Position numbers and translations under genes: made by a program. 64,000 nucleotides of DNA from Paenarthrobacter sp. GOM3 (GTDB lineage: Bacteria; Actinomycetota; Actinomycetes; Actinomycetales; Micrococcaceae). A model generated the notes under the pieces. That model made no database searches. It was not told the origin of the DNA and was given only the letters and a program-made list of their open reading frames with translations. The stretch lies in contig NZ_CP136562.1 of assembly GCF_018215265.2 (NCBI RefSeq), positions 3,658,001 through 3,722,000 of the forward strand, in the 5' to 3' direction. Shown one piece after another: positions 1 through 8,624 of the stretch (the stretch's first letter is position 1; each line of letters starts with the position of its first letter).

Positions 1-451
1 GAATGGCGTAGCTGCCTGCCGCGACGATGAAGGTTTGCCGCGCTCCAGCAATCGCTTTCGCAATTTCATGAATGGTGTCGGCGTCCAACGTGCGCTCAAA
101 GTGGGCCAAATTAGCCCGGTCCGTGGACACCGCAGCCTGTGCAGGACTACTGATGTGGCCGTTGTGTTCGGCCGCGACTTCCACGGCACTGAGGGACGCC
201 AGGAAGCGCGACCTGAGCTCAAATTGGAAATCCACCCAGCCCTTGAATCCCAGTGTTTGCGCGGTTCTGGTGACCGTTGAGGCGTTGGAGGCAGCTACTG
301 CGGCGATGTCGCTGACGGAACCGTACGAGGCTAGCCGCGGCTGGGACCGGAGGATGCCAATGACTTGCATCTGCCGCGCAGCGAGCTTCCGTCCCTGGAC
401 GCGATCGTCCAGCCACTCGGTCAACGTTGACGAGTCGAAATCTTCTTCCAC
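1..451 (-). CDS. MurR/RpiR family transcriptional regulator (3' end outside window)
   Basis: Only the first ~150 residues are present; the gene leaves the window on the left. The start is a GTG preceded by GAGGTAGG at good spacing. The N-terminal ~85 residues fit the RpiR-type helix-turn-helix (ASNASTVTRTAQTLGF recognition region, then F-x-D-F-E-L-R-like 'WVDFQFELR'), and the final visible residues (IAKAIAGARQTFIVAAGSYA) look like the opening strand of the SIS sugar-phosphate-binding domain. It is divergent from the MFS/GAF/amidohydrolase operon, which it probably controls in response to a substrate or phosphorylated metabolite; that link is inferred from position only. Confidence 0.8.
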   Translation of the reverse strand, partial: MEEDFDSSTLTEWLDDRVQGRKLAARQMQVIGILRSQPRLASYGSVSDIAAVAASNASTVTRTAQTLGFKGWVDFQFELRSRFLASLSAVEVAAEHNGHISSPAQAAVSTDRANLAHFERTLDADTIHEIAKAIAGARQTFIVAAGSYAI

Positions 452-467
452 CTATTGACCTACCTCA

Positions 468-549
468 CACTTTGGCCGTAACTTCGATACATCACTTCTG
501 CACAGACTTGTGCATATTCCTCAAAATGTACAACTTGGCCCACTTTGGC
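468..549. repeat. direct repeat CACTTTGGC in divergent promoter region
   Basis: The 9-mer CACTTTGGC occurs at 468-476 and again at 541-549, inside the 108-bp gap between the RpiR gene and the MFS operon; a related AACTTGGCC lies at about 532-540. The second copy abuts the MFS ribosome binding site. These could be half-sites for the neighbouring regulator, but a 9-mer repeat is weak evidence. Confidence 0.25.
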
Positions 550-559
550 AGGAATCACC

Positions 560-1963
560 ATGTCTCTCACAGCACGCCTGGATCGTCTGGCTCTCAGTCG
601 ACCACACTACAAGCTTCTCCTCATCGGAGGCCTCGGCTACTCTTTCGACGGCATGGACGGGGCAGTGGTTGCTTTCCTGCTCCCGCGCATCCAGGAACTG
701 TGGGGCCTCAGCACCGCCAGCCTCGGACTGGTAGGCTCGGCGGCCCCCTTCGGCTTCTTCTTCGGCGCGATCCTGTCCGGCTGGATGGGCGACCGCTTCG
801 GCCGCAAGAAGGTCATGCTGTGGGCTCTCGCGTTCTACTGCCTTATGTCGATCATTGCGGCGATGGCCCCGAACTTCGAAATCTTCCTGATTGCACGGAT
901 CTTTGCAGGACTGGGCGCAGGCGCGGAAAGCGTGATCATCGCGCCGTTCCTGTCAGAGTTCATTCCCCCAAAGCGCCGCGGCTGGTTCATCGGAACCCTT
1001 GCCGGCTTCTTCTCCTTCGGCTTTGTCGCAGCAGCATTGATAGGCCGATTCGTGGTTCCCATGGGCGAGGACGGCTGGCGCTGGGCCCAGGTCCTCACCG
1101 CAATCCCCATCCTCCTCCTGCTCTGGTGGCGCCGGGGACTGCCCGAATCACCCCGCTTCCTGATCAGCCGGGGGCGCGTCGCGGAGGCGACGGCGGTAGT
1201 GGATCGCTTCGAGCAGAGCGTTGTGAAAGCCACTGGCAAGGAACTCGCACCCCTGGAACCCGGTACAGAAGAGATCACCAAGCACGAGCAGAAAATCAGC
1301 GTCTGGAATGCCCTGAAGTTCATGTGGTCCAAGGCGATGCGTCGCCGGACAGCGGTGATCTGGCTCATCTGGTTCGTGATCACGTTCTCCTACTACGGCT
1401 TCTTCTCCTGGATTCCCACCCTGCTGGTCGGCCGCGGCATCACGGTCACCAAGAGCTTCGAGTTCTCGATCCTGATCTACCTTGCACAGATTCCCGGGTA
1501 CTTCTCCGCTGCCTGGTTGTGCGACCGGATCGACCGCAAGAACACCATCGCCCTCTACTTGGCGGGATCGGCCATCAGCGCCTTCTGGCTAAGCCAGTCC
1601 AACGATTCCGGCATGATCCTGCTGGCCGCCGCAACGTTGTCCTTCTTCCTCAACGGCACCTACGCCGGCGTCTACGCCTACACCCCGGAACTCTTCCCCA
1701 CCTGGATGCGCGCTACGGGCGTTGGCCTGGCCAGTGCCGTTGGCCGCATCGGCAGCATCCTGGCACCGTCCATCATCGGCATTTTCGCAGCCTCACTCGG
1801 CTTCGGCGGCGTGTTCACCATGACCACGGTGGTCCTGACCATCGGCGTCCTGGGCGTCGTGATCTTCGGGGCTTCCACGGCCGGCAAGTCCTTGGAGGAC
1901 ATCAACGCTCGCGCCGAGCATGACGCAGCGCCAGACAACCACGCAGGAACGGTCACCAAATGA
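560..1963 (+). CDS. MFS transporter, sugar/aromatic-acid porter type
   Basis: 467 residues with about 12 hydrophobic segments, a membrane transporter of the major facilitator superfamily. The loop after TM2 carries the family signature GDRFGRKK and the equivalent repeat in the second half is CDRIDRKN; PESPRFL after TM6 is typical of the sugar/metabolite:H+ symporter branch that includes NiaP-like and aromatic acid carriers. The ATG at 560 is chosen because CAGGA lies just upstream; an in-frame TTG at 545 overlaps that site. First gene of an operon with the GAF and amidohydrolase genes (4-bp overlap with the next), so it likely imports the compound the amidohydrolase hydrolyses. Substrate cannot be read from sequence. 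Confidence 0.9.
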   Translation: MSLTARLDRLALSRPHYKLLLIGGLGYSFDGMDGAVVAFLLPRIQELWGLSTASLGLVGSAAPFGFFFGAILSGWMGDRFGRKKVMLWALAFYCLMSIIAAMAPNFEIFLIARIFAGLGAGAESVIIAPFLSEFIPPKRRGWFIGTLAGFFSFGFVAAALIGRFVVPMGEDGWRWAQVLTAIPILLLLWWRRGLPESPRFLISRGRVAEATAVVDRFEQSVVKATGKELAPLEPGTEEITKHEQKISVWNALKFMWSKAMRRRTAVIWLIWFVITFSYYGFFSWIPTLLVGRGITVTKSFEFSILIYLAQIPGYFSAAWLCDRIDRKNTIALYLAGSAISAFWLSQSNDSGMILLAAATLSFFLNGTYAGVYAYTPELFPTWMRATGVGLASAVGRIGSILAPSIIGIFAASLGFGGVFTMTTVVLTIGVLGVVIFGASTAGKSLEDINARAEHDAAPDNHAGTVTK

Positions 1964-2469
1964 GCCTCATAAAATCGGACACTACTTTCCAGCAGGCCTT
2001 CGATGCGCTGCAAAAGGACCCAGGCGTCGTCCTCTTCACGGCCCTTCAATGGATCCCCCAGCGCTCCAGCCTCAAGCGCCTCTTCACAAGCCACCCCGCA
2101 GAATATCCGGTGGGCGGCGAGAAGACGGTGGAGATCTCCCCCGGGTGGCTCGGAACCGTCATCGAGGACAAGAAGCCGTTCCTCGCGGCAGACCTTGAGG
2201 CGCTCAAGGAAGTCTTTGCCGACTCCGGGCTCATCCAACAGCTCGGCTGCGGGGCCGTGATCAACGTTCCCGTCCTCGATCCGGCCAGCAACGTGATGGG
2301 CGTCCTTGCCCTCCTCGACGCAGAAGGCAAGTACACGCAGCAAAGCGTGGACACCGCCGTCGGCCTCGTCAACGCAAACCGGGCAGAACTTGTCCAGGCC
2401 TTCGAAGCCCATCCCACTGAAGTCGAAGTCCCCGAATCCACTGAAGCACCTGCGAAGGACACCGTTTAA
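1960..2469 (+). CDS. GAF domain-containing protein
   Basis: 169 residues. The central part (about 20-150) fits a free-standing GAF domain: SLKRLFTSHPAEYPVGGEK, then a long helix, then the strand pair AVINVPVLDPASNVMGVLALLDAEGKYT that is characteristic of GAF sensors and of small-molecule-binding single-GAF proteins. The C-terminus is acidic and unstructured. It starts within the stop of the MFS gene (ATGA) and ends one base before the amidohydrolase start, so all three are co-translated. Its job in a catabolic operon is not known; it may sense or bind the substrate, or be catalytic like some stand-alone GAF enzymes. Confidence 0.8.
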   Translation: MSLIKSDTTFQQAFDALQKDPGVVLFTALQWIPQRSSLKRLFTSHPAEYPVGGEKTVEISPGWLGTVIEDKKPFLAADLEALKEVFADSGLIQQLGCGAVINVPVLDPASNVMGVLALLDAEGKYTQQSVDTAVGLVNANRAELVQAFEAHPTEVEVPESTEAPAKDTV

Positions 2470-2470
2470 C

Positions 2471-3691
2471 ATGAGCACCACACCCCTCGTTATACGCAAC
2501 GCCAGCGTCCTGGACGTCGACGCAGGCACGTACTCGACCGCCGACGTCGTCAGCGTTGACGGAAAGATCAGCAGCGTCGGGCCGAACGCCGATGCTCCGG
2601 AAGGTGCGCGGGTGATCGATGGCACCGGCAAGTTCGTCATCCCGGGCCTGATTGACGCCCACGTTCACGTGGTGGCTTCCAGCGCCGACTTCCGCTCCCT
2701 CACCTACACACCGGCGTCGTATGTCTATGCGCAAACGGCCCGAATCATGGGCGAGATGCTCCGCCGCGGCTTCACCACAGTCCGCGACCTCTCGGGCGCC
2801 GACTTTGGCTTGGCGATGGCCCAGGAAGAAGGGCTCCTGGAGGGTCCGAAGATCCACTTCTGCGGCCACGCACTGAGCCAGACTGGCGGTCACGGCGACA
2901 TGCGCCTCCCCGGCGAAGACCACGACCCCAATGGCCGCGGCTGCTGCGGAATAGGTCGCGTGGCCGACGGCGTGGATGCCGTCCGCGCGGCCGCCAGGGA
3001 TGAGATCCGCAAGGGCGCCCACCACATCAAGATCATGGCATCCGGCGGGGTCTCGTCACCTACTGACCGCATCGACTCCACCCAGTACTCCATGGAGGAA
3101 ATGCGCGCAGCAGTGGAAGAAGCCCAGGCCGCCAACCGCTACGTCGCCGCCCACGCGTACACTGCACGCGCCATCAACCGCGCACTGGAAGCTGGTGTCC
3201 GTTCGATCGAACACGGCAACCTGCTGGACGACGAAAGCCTGAAGTTGTTCCTCGAAAAGGACGCCTTCCTGGTTCCCACCCTGGTCACCTACTGGGCGCT
3301 CAAGGAAGAGGGCAAGGAGTTTGGGCTCACGGAAGAAATGTGGGCCAAAGTGGACTCGGTGCTCACCAGCGGTCTCGAGGCAATCGCCCGTGCCCACGAG
3401 GCCGGCGTGAAAATGGCCTTCGGTTCCGACCTCCTGGGTGGCATGCACCGCCACCAGAACGAACAGTTCAGGCTGCTCGGCAAAGTCCAGCCGGCTATCG
3501 CCGCCATCCGGGCAGCGACCACGACGACGGCCCAGCTGCTTGAGCGCGAAGGTGAACTTGGCGTGATCGCACCTGGCGCGGACGCGGACATGCTGGTCCT
3601 GGATGCGGATCCGGTGGCAGATATTTCCGTGCTTGCCGACATCTCCGAGCATCTGGATCACCTCATCCAGAACGGCCGCGAGATCTCCTAG
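2471..3691 (+). CDS. amidohydrolase family metal-dependent hydrolase
   Basis: 406 residues with an imidazolonepropionase/prolidase-like layout. The N-terminal beta-sandwich leads into PGLIDAHVHVV, giving the metal ligands His64 and His66. Later come the candidate carboxylated lysine in HHIKIMASGG, the metal histidines in AAHAYT and EHGNLL, and the catalytic Asp in FGSDLLG, so the binuclear site looks complete. The C-terminal strands (GVIAPGADADMLVLDADP) close the sandwich, as in dipeptidase, ochratoxinase and molinate hydrolase relatives. Last gene of the MFS-GAF operon; probably hydrolyses an amide, a cyclic imide or a dipeptide taken up by that transporter. Exact substrate unknown. Confidence 0.9.
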   Translation: MSTTPLVIRNASVLDVDAGTYSTADVVSVDGKISSVGPNADAPEGARVIDGTGKFVIPGLIDAHVHVVASSADFRSLTYTPASYVYAQTARIMGEMLRRGFTTVRDLSGADFGLAMAQEEGLLEGPKIHFCGHALSQTGGHGDMRLPGEDHDPNGRGCCGIGRVADGVDAVRAAARDEIRKGAHHIKIMASGGVSSPTDRIDSTQYSMEEMRAAVEEAQAANRYVAAHAYTARAINRALEAGVRSIEHGNLLDDESLKLFLEKDAFLVPTLVTYWALKEEGKEFGLTEEMWAKVDSVLTSGLEAIARAHEAGVKMAFGSDLLGGMHRHQNEQFRLLGKVQPAIAAIRAATTTTAQLLEREGELGVIAPGADADMLVLDADPVADISVLADISEHLDHLIQNGREIS

Positions 3692-3791
3692 TTCCTGCGT
3701 CACCGGGGCGGAAAGACCTGTTATTCCCCTTCGAAAAGCTCGATAATGTAAGCATGCTGATGAATATCGAATCGAGCAGGAGGAGGATATT

Positions 3792-4511
3792 GTGACCACG
3801 AAAGTAGACAAGACAATCATGGTCAACGTTCCGATCAGTACGGCCTACAGGCAGTGGACCCAGTTCGAAGAATTCCCGCATTTCATGGGCGGAGTCGAAC
3901 GGGTGACGCGGCTTGGCGAGGACCGCCTGGAATGGGTCGCGGAAATCGCGGGGGTCCACCGCAAGTGGGAAGCAAAGATCGTCCAGCAGGACGTCAACCG
4001 GGCCGTGGCATGGGCCGCCGTCGAGGGTGTCAAGAACGCAGGGTGGGTGGAGTTCAAGGAAGCCGGGCCCAGCCAGACGTCCCTGCACCTGTCCTTGGAA
4101 TACGAACCCCACGGGGTCCTGGAATTCCTGGGGGACAAGTTGCACGTTGTTGAGAGGCAGGCTGAGTCAGACTTGAAGAAGTTCAAGGAGTACATCGAAA
4201 AGCAAGCATCGGAAACTGCGTCGACTGCCGGGACCACCACCGCCACACCGGCTACCGGGACAACGACTCCGGCGACCGGCGCCGGAACCGCGGCCACCGC
4301 CGTCGAGCCTGACACCAGCGCCACGAACACGACGCCGATTGTCGATCCTGTCACCCACCCCTTCGACCAGACGAACGGATTGGCCGACGACGACGGTGAC
4401 TCGGACGGAACCGCGGAAAGCGATACCCGCAGCGCCGCTGAGCGGAAGGACGACGAGGACCGCGGAGAAGGCTTCATCCCACCCATGGGCGGCCTGCCGG
4501 GACAGCGGTAA
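3792..4511 (+). CDS. SRPBCC (START/Bet v1-like) family protein
   Basis: 239 residues. Residues 1-145 form a polyketide-cyclase/dehydrase-type SRPBCC fold, recognisable from VPISTAYRQWTQFEEFPHFM near the start and WAAVEG in the middle. From about residue 145 a Thr/Ala/Pro-rich linker leads to an acidic tail (DDDGDSDGTAE, ERKDDEDRGEGF). The start is GTG with a very strong AGGAGG 6 bases upstream. A shorter paralogue lies at 32622-33137. Such proteins are common in Arthrobacter, often near stress genes; the ligand is unknown. No signal peptide is seen, so it is likely cytoplasmic. Confidence 0.85.
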   Translation: MTTKVDKTIMVNVPISTAYRQWTQFEEFPHFMGGVERVTRLGEDRLEWVAEIAGVHRKWEAKIVQQDVNRAVAWAAVEGVKNAGWVEFKEAGPSQTSLHLSLEYEPHGVLEFLGDKLHVVERQAESDLKKFKEYIEKQASETASTAGTTTATPATGTTTPATGAGTAATAVEPDTSATNTTPIVDPVTHPFDQTNGLADDDGDSDGTAESDTRSAAERKDDEDRGEGFIPPMGGLPGQR

Positions 4512-4524
4512 TCCAGCCGACCCC

Positions 4525-4559
4525 AAAGCCGCCCGGATCAACGCGACCCGGGCGGCTTT
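4525..4559. terminator. bidirectional rho-independent-type terminator
   Basis: A perfect 12-bp stem, AAAGCCGCCCGG and CCGGGCGGCTTT, with an 11-base loop, flanked by A and T runs so that it can work in both directions. It sits between the convergent SRPBCC gene (stop at 4511) and the rhamnogalacturonan lyase gene (stop at 4570). Confidence 0.8.
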
Positions 4560-4569
4560 GTAGTTTGGG

Positions 4570-6600
4570 CTACTTCTTGCCGGTATAGACGACAGCGGGC
4601 ATGGCCTGTGCCTGCATGCCCTCACCGATGAAGAAGCTCGGGTGTGGCGGCTGGTTGTAGGCCACGTTCTCCCGAGCCACAGCTGTGCGGTAGACGGTAT
4701 CGTGCATCAGTGTCCGGAGGCGGACCTCGGTGGGAGCCGTGGTGGTGTAGATCCGCAGCTCGGAGCTGTCCGTGGACGGCCACGCGATCTCTTCGCGCCA
4801 GTCGCCCAGGATGTCAGCCTGGATGGATGGGTTTCCCTTGGTGGTGTTGTTGCTGCGGGCGCCCGCAGCGGTCAGGAGCCGGTCACTGGTTTCCGTTTCC
4901 CAGTTCCACTTGGAAATGGTGGGAACGCCGCGGGACACGGTGGCGTCGTAATCGTGATCCACGATCTCACGCAGCAAGTCGCCATCCCACCAGGCCAGGA
5001 AGTTGGCGGCCGGGATCTTTTCGGCGATCAGCTCACCCTTGGCGGACATCAGCTGACCTACGGGCGAATCCCAGGCAGCGGAACCGCCAACGGCCCAGCC
5101 CTCGGCCCCGGCGTAACGCGGATCGATGTCACCCGCAGCGCCGCGGCCTGTGTCCTTAATGGCTGGGATGCTCCACAACACCTCGCCCGTCGCGGCATCA
5201 CGGAAAGTTGCCCCGCGGTTGCCGCTCTGGCTCATGCTCTCGTGGACGGCGAACGTTTCCAGTCCGGGCCTCGACGGGTCCAGGTCGCTGGTGTGGATGG
5301 CATCGCCGTGGCCAAGTTTGGTGTTGTACAACGGCTGGCCATTGTCGTCGATGGTCATGGAACCGAAGACGAACTCGTCCTTGCCGTCCTGGTCCACGTC
5401 GACAACGGACAGGTTGTGGTTGCCTTGGCCCTTGTACTGCTCGCCGGCAACGTTGGAGTCGAACGTCCAGCGCTTCTGGAACTTGCCGTTGACGAGGTCA
5501 TAGGTGACCAGGACAGTGCGGGTGTAGTAGCCACGGCTGAACATCATGGAAGGGTGTTCCCCGTCGAGGTACGCCACTCCAGCCAGGAAGCGGTCCACGC
5601 GGTTCCCGTAGTTGTCGCCCCAGCTGGATACCGTGCCGCGCTCGGGCTCGTAGGCCACGGTATCCAGGATGGTGCCCGTTTCACCCTTGAAGACGGTGAG
5701 GAACTCGGGACCAGACAGAACGTATCCGGCGCTGTTGCGGAAGTCGGCGTCGGCGTTTCCAATCACCGTGCCTGCCGCATCCTTGGTGCCGTCGGCCGTC
5801 TTGAAGGCAACTTCGGCTTTGCCGTCGCCGTCGAAGTCGTACGCAAGGACCTGGGTGTAGTGCGCGCCGGCGCGGATGTTGCGGCCCAAATCGATGCGCC
5901 ACAGCTTGGTTCCGTCCAGTTTGTAGGCGTCCACGTAGACGTTTCCCGTGTAGCCGGACTGGGAGTTGTCCTTGGAATTGGACGGCGACCAGGTCTGAAT
6001 GACCTCGTATTTGCCGTCGCCGTCGAGGTCCGCGACGGTCGCGTCGTTGGCCGAGTACGTGTAAGCCTTGCCGTCCGGGGTCACTCCGTCAGCCGGTTTG
6101 TCGAGCTTAATGGCCAAGTAGTTCTGCGCCAGCGGCGTGACCGCTTCGGTCAGCTTGTCCTGGCCCTGCCCGTTGCCGACGGTCTTGATGACGTAGCTGG
6201 ACTGTGCCGTGCCTGCGGGGTCCACGAACATGGTGGCATTGCGGATGGGCTCAGGAGTGATGTTGACGCCATCGCGCAGGACCTGGAAGCCGACGCTGTC
6301 CTTGTCCAGGCCCAGCATGCGCCAACTCACGGTGACACCTTGGTCCGTCAGAACCGCAACCGGCGCCCGGTCCAGGTTTTCCACTTGGCGCTTTAGCGAT
6401 GCTGCGTCTTTCGCGGCAGGCACGACGCCGGGAAGGCCAACTTGCGCTGCCTGCGGGAGTCGGGTGGGGGCTGCTTGGGCGAGTGGGACACCCGTCAGCG
6501 CGATGGCCGCGGCAGCGAGTGAAGCGGAGGCCGCGAGCGGGACTGCTTTCCACGCACGGCCTCGGGTGGGGCGGTAGGAACATTTCGAGGGGTAGGCCAA
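4570..6600 (-). CDS. secreted rhamnogalacturonan lyase, PL11 family
   Basis: About 676 residues. A basic, then hydrophobic N-terminus ends in LAQA-AP, a good Sec signal cleavage site, so the enzyme is exported. The mature protein has the PL11 layout: an N-terminal Ig-like domain (NLDRAPVAVLTDQGVTVSWR) followed by an eight-bladed propeller with repeated calcium loops of the form DLDGDGKYE, DFDGDGKAE and DVDQDGKDE, plus GNHNLS and ILGDWREE. It cleaves the rhamnogalacturonan I backbone of pectin. The start is a TTG at 6600 with GAAGGAGAT in front; an in-frame ATG at 6663 lacks such a site and adds an unlikely 21-residue extension. Expression is probably sugar-controlled through the LacI-type operator upstream. 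Confidence 0.9.
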   Translation of the reverse strand: MAYPSKCSYRPTRGRAWKAVPLAASASLAAAAIALTGVPLAQAAPTRLPQAAQVGLPGVVPAAKDAASLKRQVENLDRAPVAVLTDQGVTVSWRMLGLDKDSVGFQVLRDGVNITPEPIRNATMFVDPAGTAQSSYVIKTVGNGQGQDKLTEAVTPLAQNYLAIKLDKPADGVTPDGKAYTYSANDATVADLDGDGKYEVIQTWSPSNSKDNSQSGYTGNVYVDAYKLDGTKLWRIDLGRNIRAGAHYTQVLAYDFDGDGKAEVAFKTADGTKDAAGTVIGNADADFRNSAGYVLSGPEFLTVFKGETGTILDTVAYEPERGTVSSWGDNYGNRVDRFLAGVAYLDGEHPSMMFSRGYYTRTVLVTYDLVNGKFQKRWTFDSNVAGEQYKGQGNHNLSVVDVDQDGKDEFVFGSMTIDDNGQPLYNTKLGHGDAIHTSDLDPSRPGLETFAVHESMSQSGNRGATFRDAATGEVLWSIPAIKDTGRGAAGDIDPRYAGAEGWAVGGSAAWDSPVGQLMSAKGELIAEKIPAANFLAWWDGDLLREIVDHDYDATVSRGVPTISKWNWETETSDRLLTAAGARSNNTTKGNPSIQADILGDWREEIAWPSTDSSELRIYTTTAPTEVRLRTLMHDTVYRTAVARENVAYNQPPHPSFFIGEGMQAQAMPAVVYTGKK

Positions 6601-6710
6601 AGAACATCTCCTTCGATGGGCGGCAGTGGGTCTGCACGCACTTTCTTGGAACGTTTCACTCACACCGCCCGCAATGCCGAGGCCGCTTAGGCGCCGGTGG
6701 TTGGTTGTGT

Positions 6711-6726
6711 GAGAAAACGCTTTCCG
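6711..6726. promoter_or_regulatory. putative LacI-family operator
   Basis: GAGAAAACGCTTTCCG has the central CG with GAAA/TTTC arms typical of LacI-family (sugar-responsive repressor) operators. It lies just downstream of the predicted promoter of the rhamnogalacturonan lyase gene, where a bound repressor would block transcription. The regulator gene is not in the window. Confidence 0.5.
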
Positions 6727-6733
6727 CCCACAA

Positions 6734-6763
6734 GGTTTACCAGCGTCTCAACGGCCCGGTCAA
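6734..6763 (-). promoter_or_regulatory. predicted sigma-70-type promoter of rhamnogalacturonan lyase
   Basis: On the minus strand TTGACC (6763-6758) is followed after 18 bases by TAAACC (6739-6734). The -35 is close to consensus and the -10 is moderate. The LacI-like operator begins 8 bases downstream of the -10. Confidence 0.4.
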
Positions 6764-6986
6764 GGGTTTGACAGGAAATGAACGTGAGAGTTTGGTGCTA
6801 TTTGTTCGAAATCTCAGCGATCTGCACCATCGGCCGCCCACCGGGAAGTGCTCATTCCAGCGCAACAAAGGCGTTCTTATGACGGTCCGTTTCACCGGAT
6901 TTCCCAGGATTTCGCAGGGTTGAGCCGGATTGAGCGGGGTGACGCTCCAGCTTTGGCCCGGCCGGGTGCCTCCGTAGTGTCGTGCC

Positions 6987-8135
6987 ATGCCGACGCCTCC
7001 CATCACCCCGCTGTCCGTCCTCGACCTAAGCCCGGTGTCATCCGGACAAACACCCGGTGAGGCACTGCGCAGCACGCTCGCCCTCGCCGTCGCTGCCGAG
7101 GCTGCCGGGTACTCGCGGTATTGGCTGGCTGAGCATCACCTGAACACGGGAGTGGCAGGTTCTGCACCGCATATCCTGGCCGGACTGGTGGCCTCAGCCA
7201 CCCGCACCATCCGCGTCGGAACTGCCGCCACGCTGCTGGGGAATTACCGCCCGCTACAGATCGCAGAAAGCATCGGAACCCTTGCCGCGGTATTTCCCGA
7301 CCGGCTGGATCTGGGCTTCGGGCGCTCCGGGCCTCCGAAATCGTCCGGCGAACCGGCTCCCAGAGTCGTCCCACCGGCTGGTTCCGCCGAAGCCGGGCCC
7401 GCCGACCGTGTTATCGACGGCCTCCTGGTCCCGGCACCGCGGCCTATTTTTGGAGCTGTCCTGCCGAGGAAGTTCCGCCTGCAGGGCGAGTTGCTGGGGC
7501 GCTTCCCCGGAGATACGGACAACTTCGAGAACGACATCCAGGACATCATCGGCTTCTTCACGGGTGATTACCGCACCAAGCACGGCGAGGAAGTCACTGC
7601 CACACCGGCGTTGGGCCAGGCGCCGCAGTTCTGGATCCACGGCTCAACAGCCGGTCCCAGCGCACGGTTGGCCGGCAAGCTGGGACTCCCCTTCGGCGCG
7701 AACTACCACGTTGCACCCGCGGGCGTACTGGATTCCGTCGCCGAGTACCGCTCCCATTTCAAGCCGTCCGCTGCCTTGCAGGAACCGTACGTGATCGTCT
7801 CGGCGGATGTCCTGGTGGCGCCCGATGAACGACAAGCCCACCGCCTGGCCCGAGGATACGAGCACTGGGTTCACGGCATCCGTAGCGGCCACGGCGCCAT
7901 TCCGTATCCTTCTCCGGAAGGCGCCTTGGAGGTGTCCTTGGATGCCGAGGCTGCGGAGCTAGTCAAGGACCGCGTCGACACCAGGTTTGTTGGCGATCCG
8001 CACCAGGTCCGCGATGGACTCCGCACGCTGCAACGTGCCATCGGAGCGCAGGAATTGCTCATCACCACCATTGCCCACGATCCCGCAGACCGTGAGAACT
8101 CCTACCAGTTGCTCGCCGAGGCCTGGGGTCTCTAG
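6987..8135 (+). CDS. LLM class flavin-dependent oxidoreductase (MsnO8-like)
   Basis: 382 residues of the bacterial luciferase superfamily, which uses reduced FMN and O2. Family marks are PLSVLDLSPV at the N-terminus, YWLAEHHLNTG, the strand IRVGTAATLLGNYRPLQIAE, and the LGFGRSG loop; the pattern fits the MsnO8-type subgroup. The segment after the first Rossmann-like half carries a Pro/Gly-rich insertion (residues ~115-150). It stands alone on the plus strand, followed by the rhodanese gene after 48 bp. The substrate is unknown; with two more LLM enzymes and met transport genes downstream, an organosulfur or related substrate is plausible. Confidence 0.85.
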   Translation: MPTPPITPLSVLDLSPVSSGQTPGEALRSTLALAVAAEAAGYSRYWLAEHHLNTGVAGSAPHILAGLVASATRTIRVGTAATLLGNYRPLQIAESIGTLAAVFPDRLDLGFGRSGPPKSSGEPAPRVVPPAGSAEAGPADRVIDGLLVPAPRPIFGAVLPRKFRLQGELLGRFPGDTDNFENDIQDIIGFFTGDYRTKHGEEVTATPALGQAPQFWIHGSTAGPSARLAGKLGLPFGANYHVAPAGVLDSVAEYRSHFKPSAALQEPYVIVSADVLVAPDERQAHRLARGYEHWVHGIRSGHGAIPYPSPEGALEVSLDAEAAELVKDRVDTRFVGDPHQVRDGLRTLQRAIGAQELLITTIAHDPADRENSYQLLAEAWGL

Positions 8136-8183
8136 CTTGTCCTTTTCCACCCACCATCATTCACTCAAGAACAAAGGAGCACC

Positions 8184-8624
8184 ATGTCCATCGAAACCAC
8201 CGGTCTTAAAGACTCAACCCAGGAAGACACCCAACTCATCACCGCCGCGGAAGCAGCCACTCTCATCGAGGAAGGCGCCCTGCTGATCGACGTCCGCAGC
8301 GAAGGTGGCCGGGCCAGTACCGGAGCAGTTCCCGGTGCTGTGATCGTGAACCGCGAGCATGTGGAAGAGGACTTCAGCCCGGAGTCCGCCCATCGTCTTG
8401 CCCAGGTCAGCGGCACGGACCAGTACATCGTGGTGTTCTGCGGCTCCGTGAACGGTTCACGTCCCGTCGCACAGAAGCTCAAGGCCCTCGGCTACGCCAA
8501 CGCTGTTCACGTCGATGGCGGATTCCCGGCCCTCCGCGACGCCGACATCCCCACCACCGGGCCCACCGACCAGCTGGCCGGCACGGCTCAGGCGTCCACC
8601 GGGGCGGTGGCCGCCGAGCGCTGA
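8184..8624 (+). CDS. rhodanese-like domain protein
   Basis: 146 residues, a single rhodanese domain. IDVRSEGGRASTGAVPGA is the usual first half; the active-site loop is FCGSVNGSR with Cys86 as the sulfur-carrying residue. AAGAGC-type spacing is good: AAAGGAG lies 6 bases before the ATG. Rhodaneses move sulfane sulfur to acceptors. Its tail (last 37 bp) overlaps the end of the convergent MFS gene. Position among flavin monooxygenases and methionine-transport genes supports a role in sulfur metabolism, which is inference. Confidence 0.85.
   Translation: MSIETTGLKDSTQEDTQLITAAEAATLIEEGALLIDVRSEGGRASTGAVPGAVIVNREHVEEDFSPESAHRLAQVSGTDQYIVVFCGSVNGSRPVAQKLKALGYANAVHVDGGFPALRDADIPTTGPTDQLAGTAQASTGAVAAER

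Noticed and set aside
427..1923. Long plus-strand frame over the MFS gene
   Set aside because: Proline/arginine/histidine-rich shadow of the real MFS reading frame in another phase.
4642..6396. Long open frame opposite the rhamnogalacturonan lyase gene
   Set aside because: It is the antisense of a gene with signal peptide and clear PL11 motifs; its product has no family pattern and valine/arginine-heavy shadow composition.
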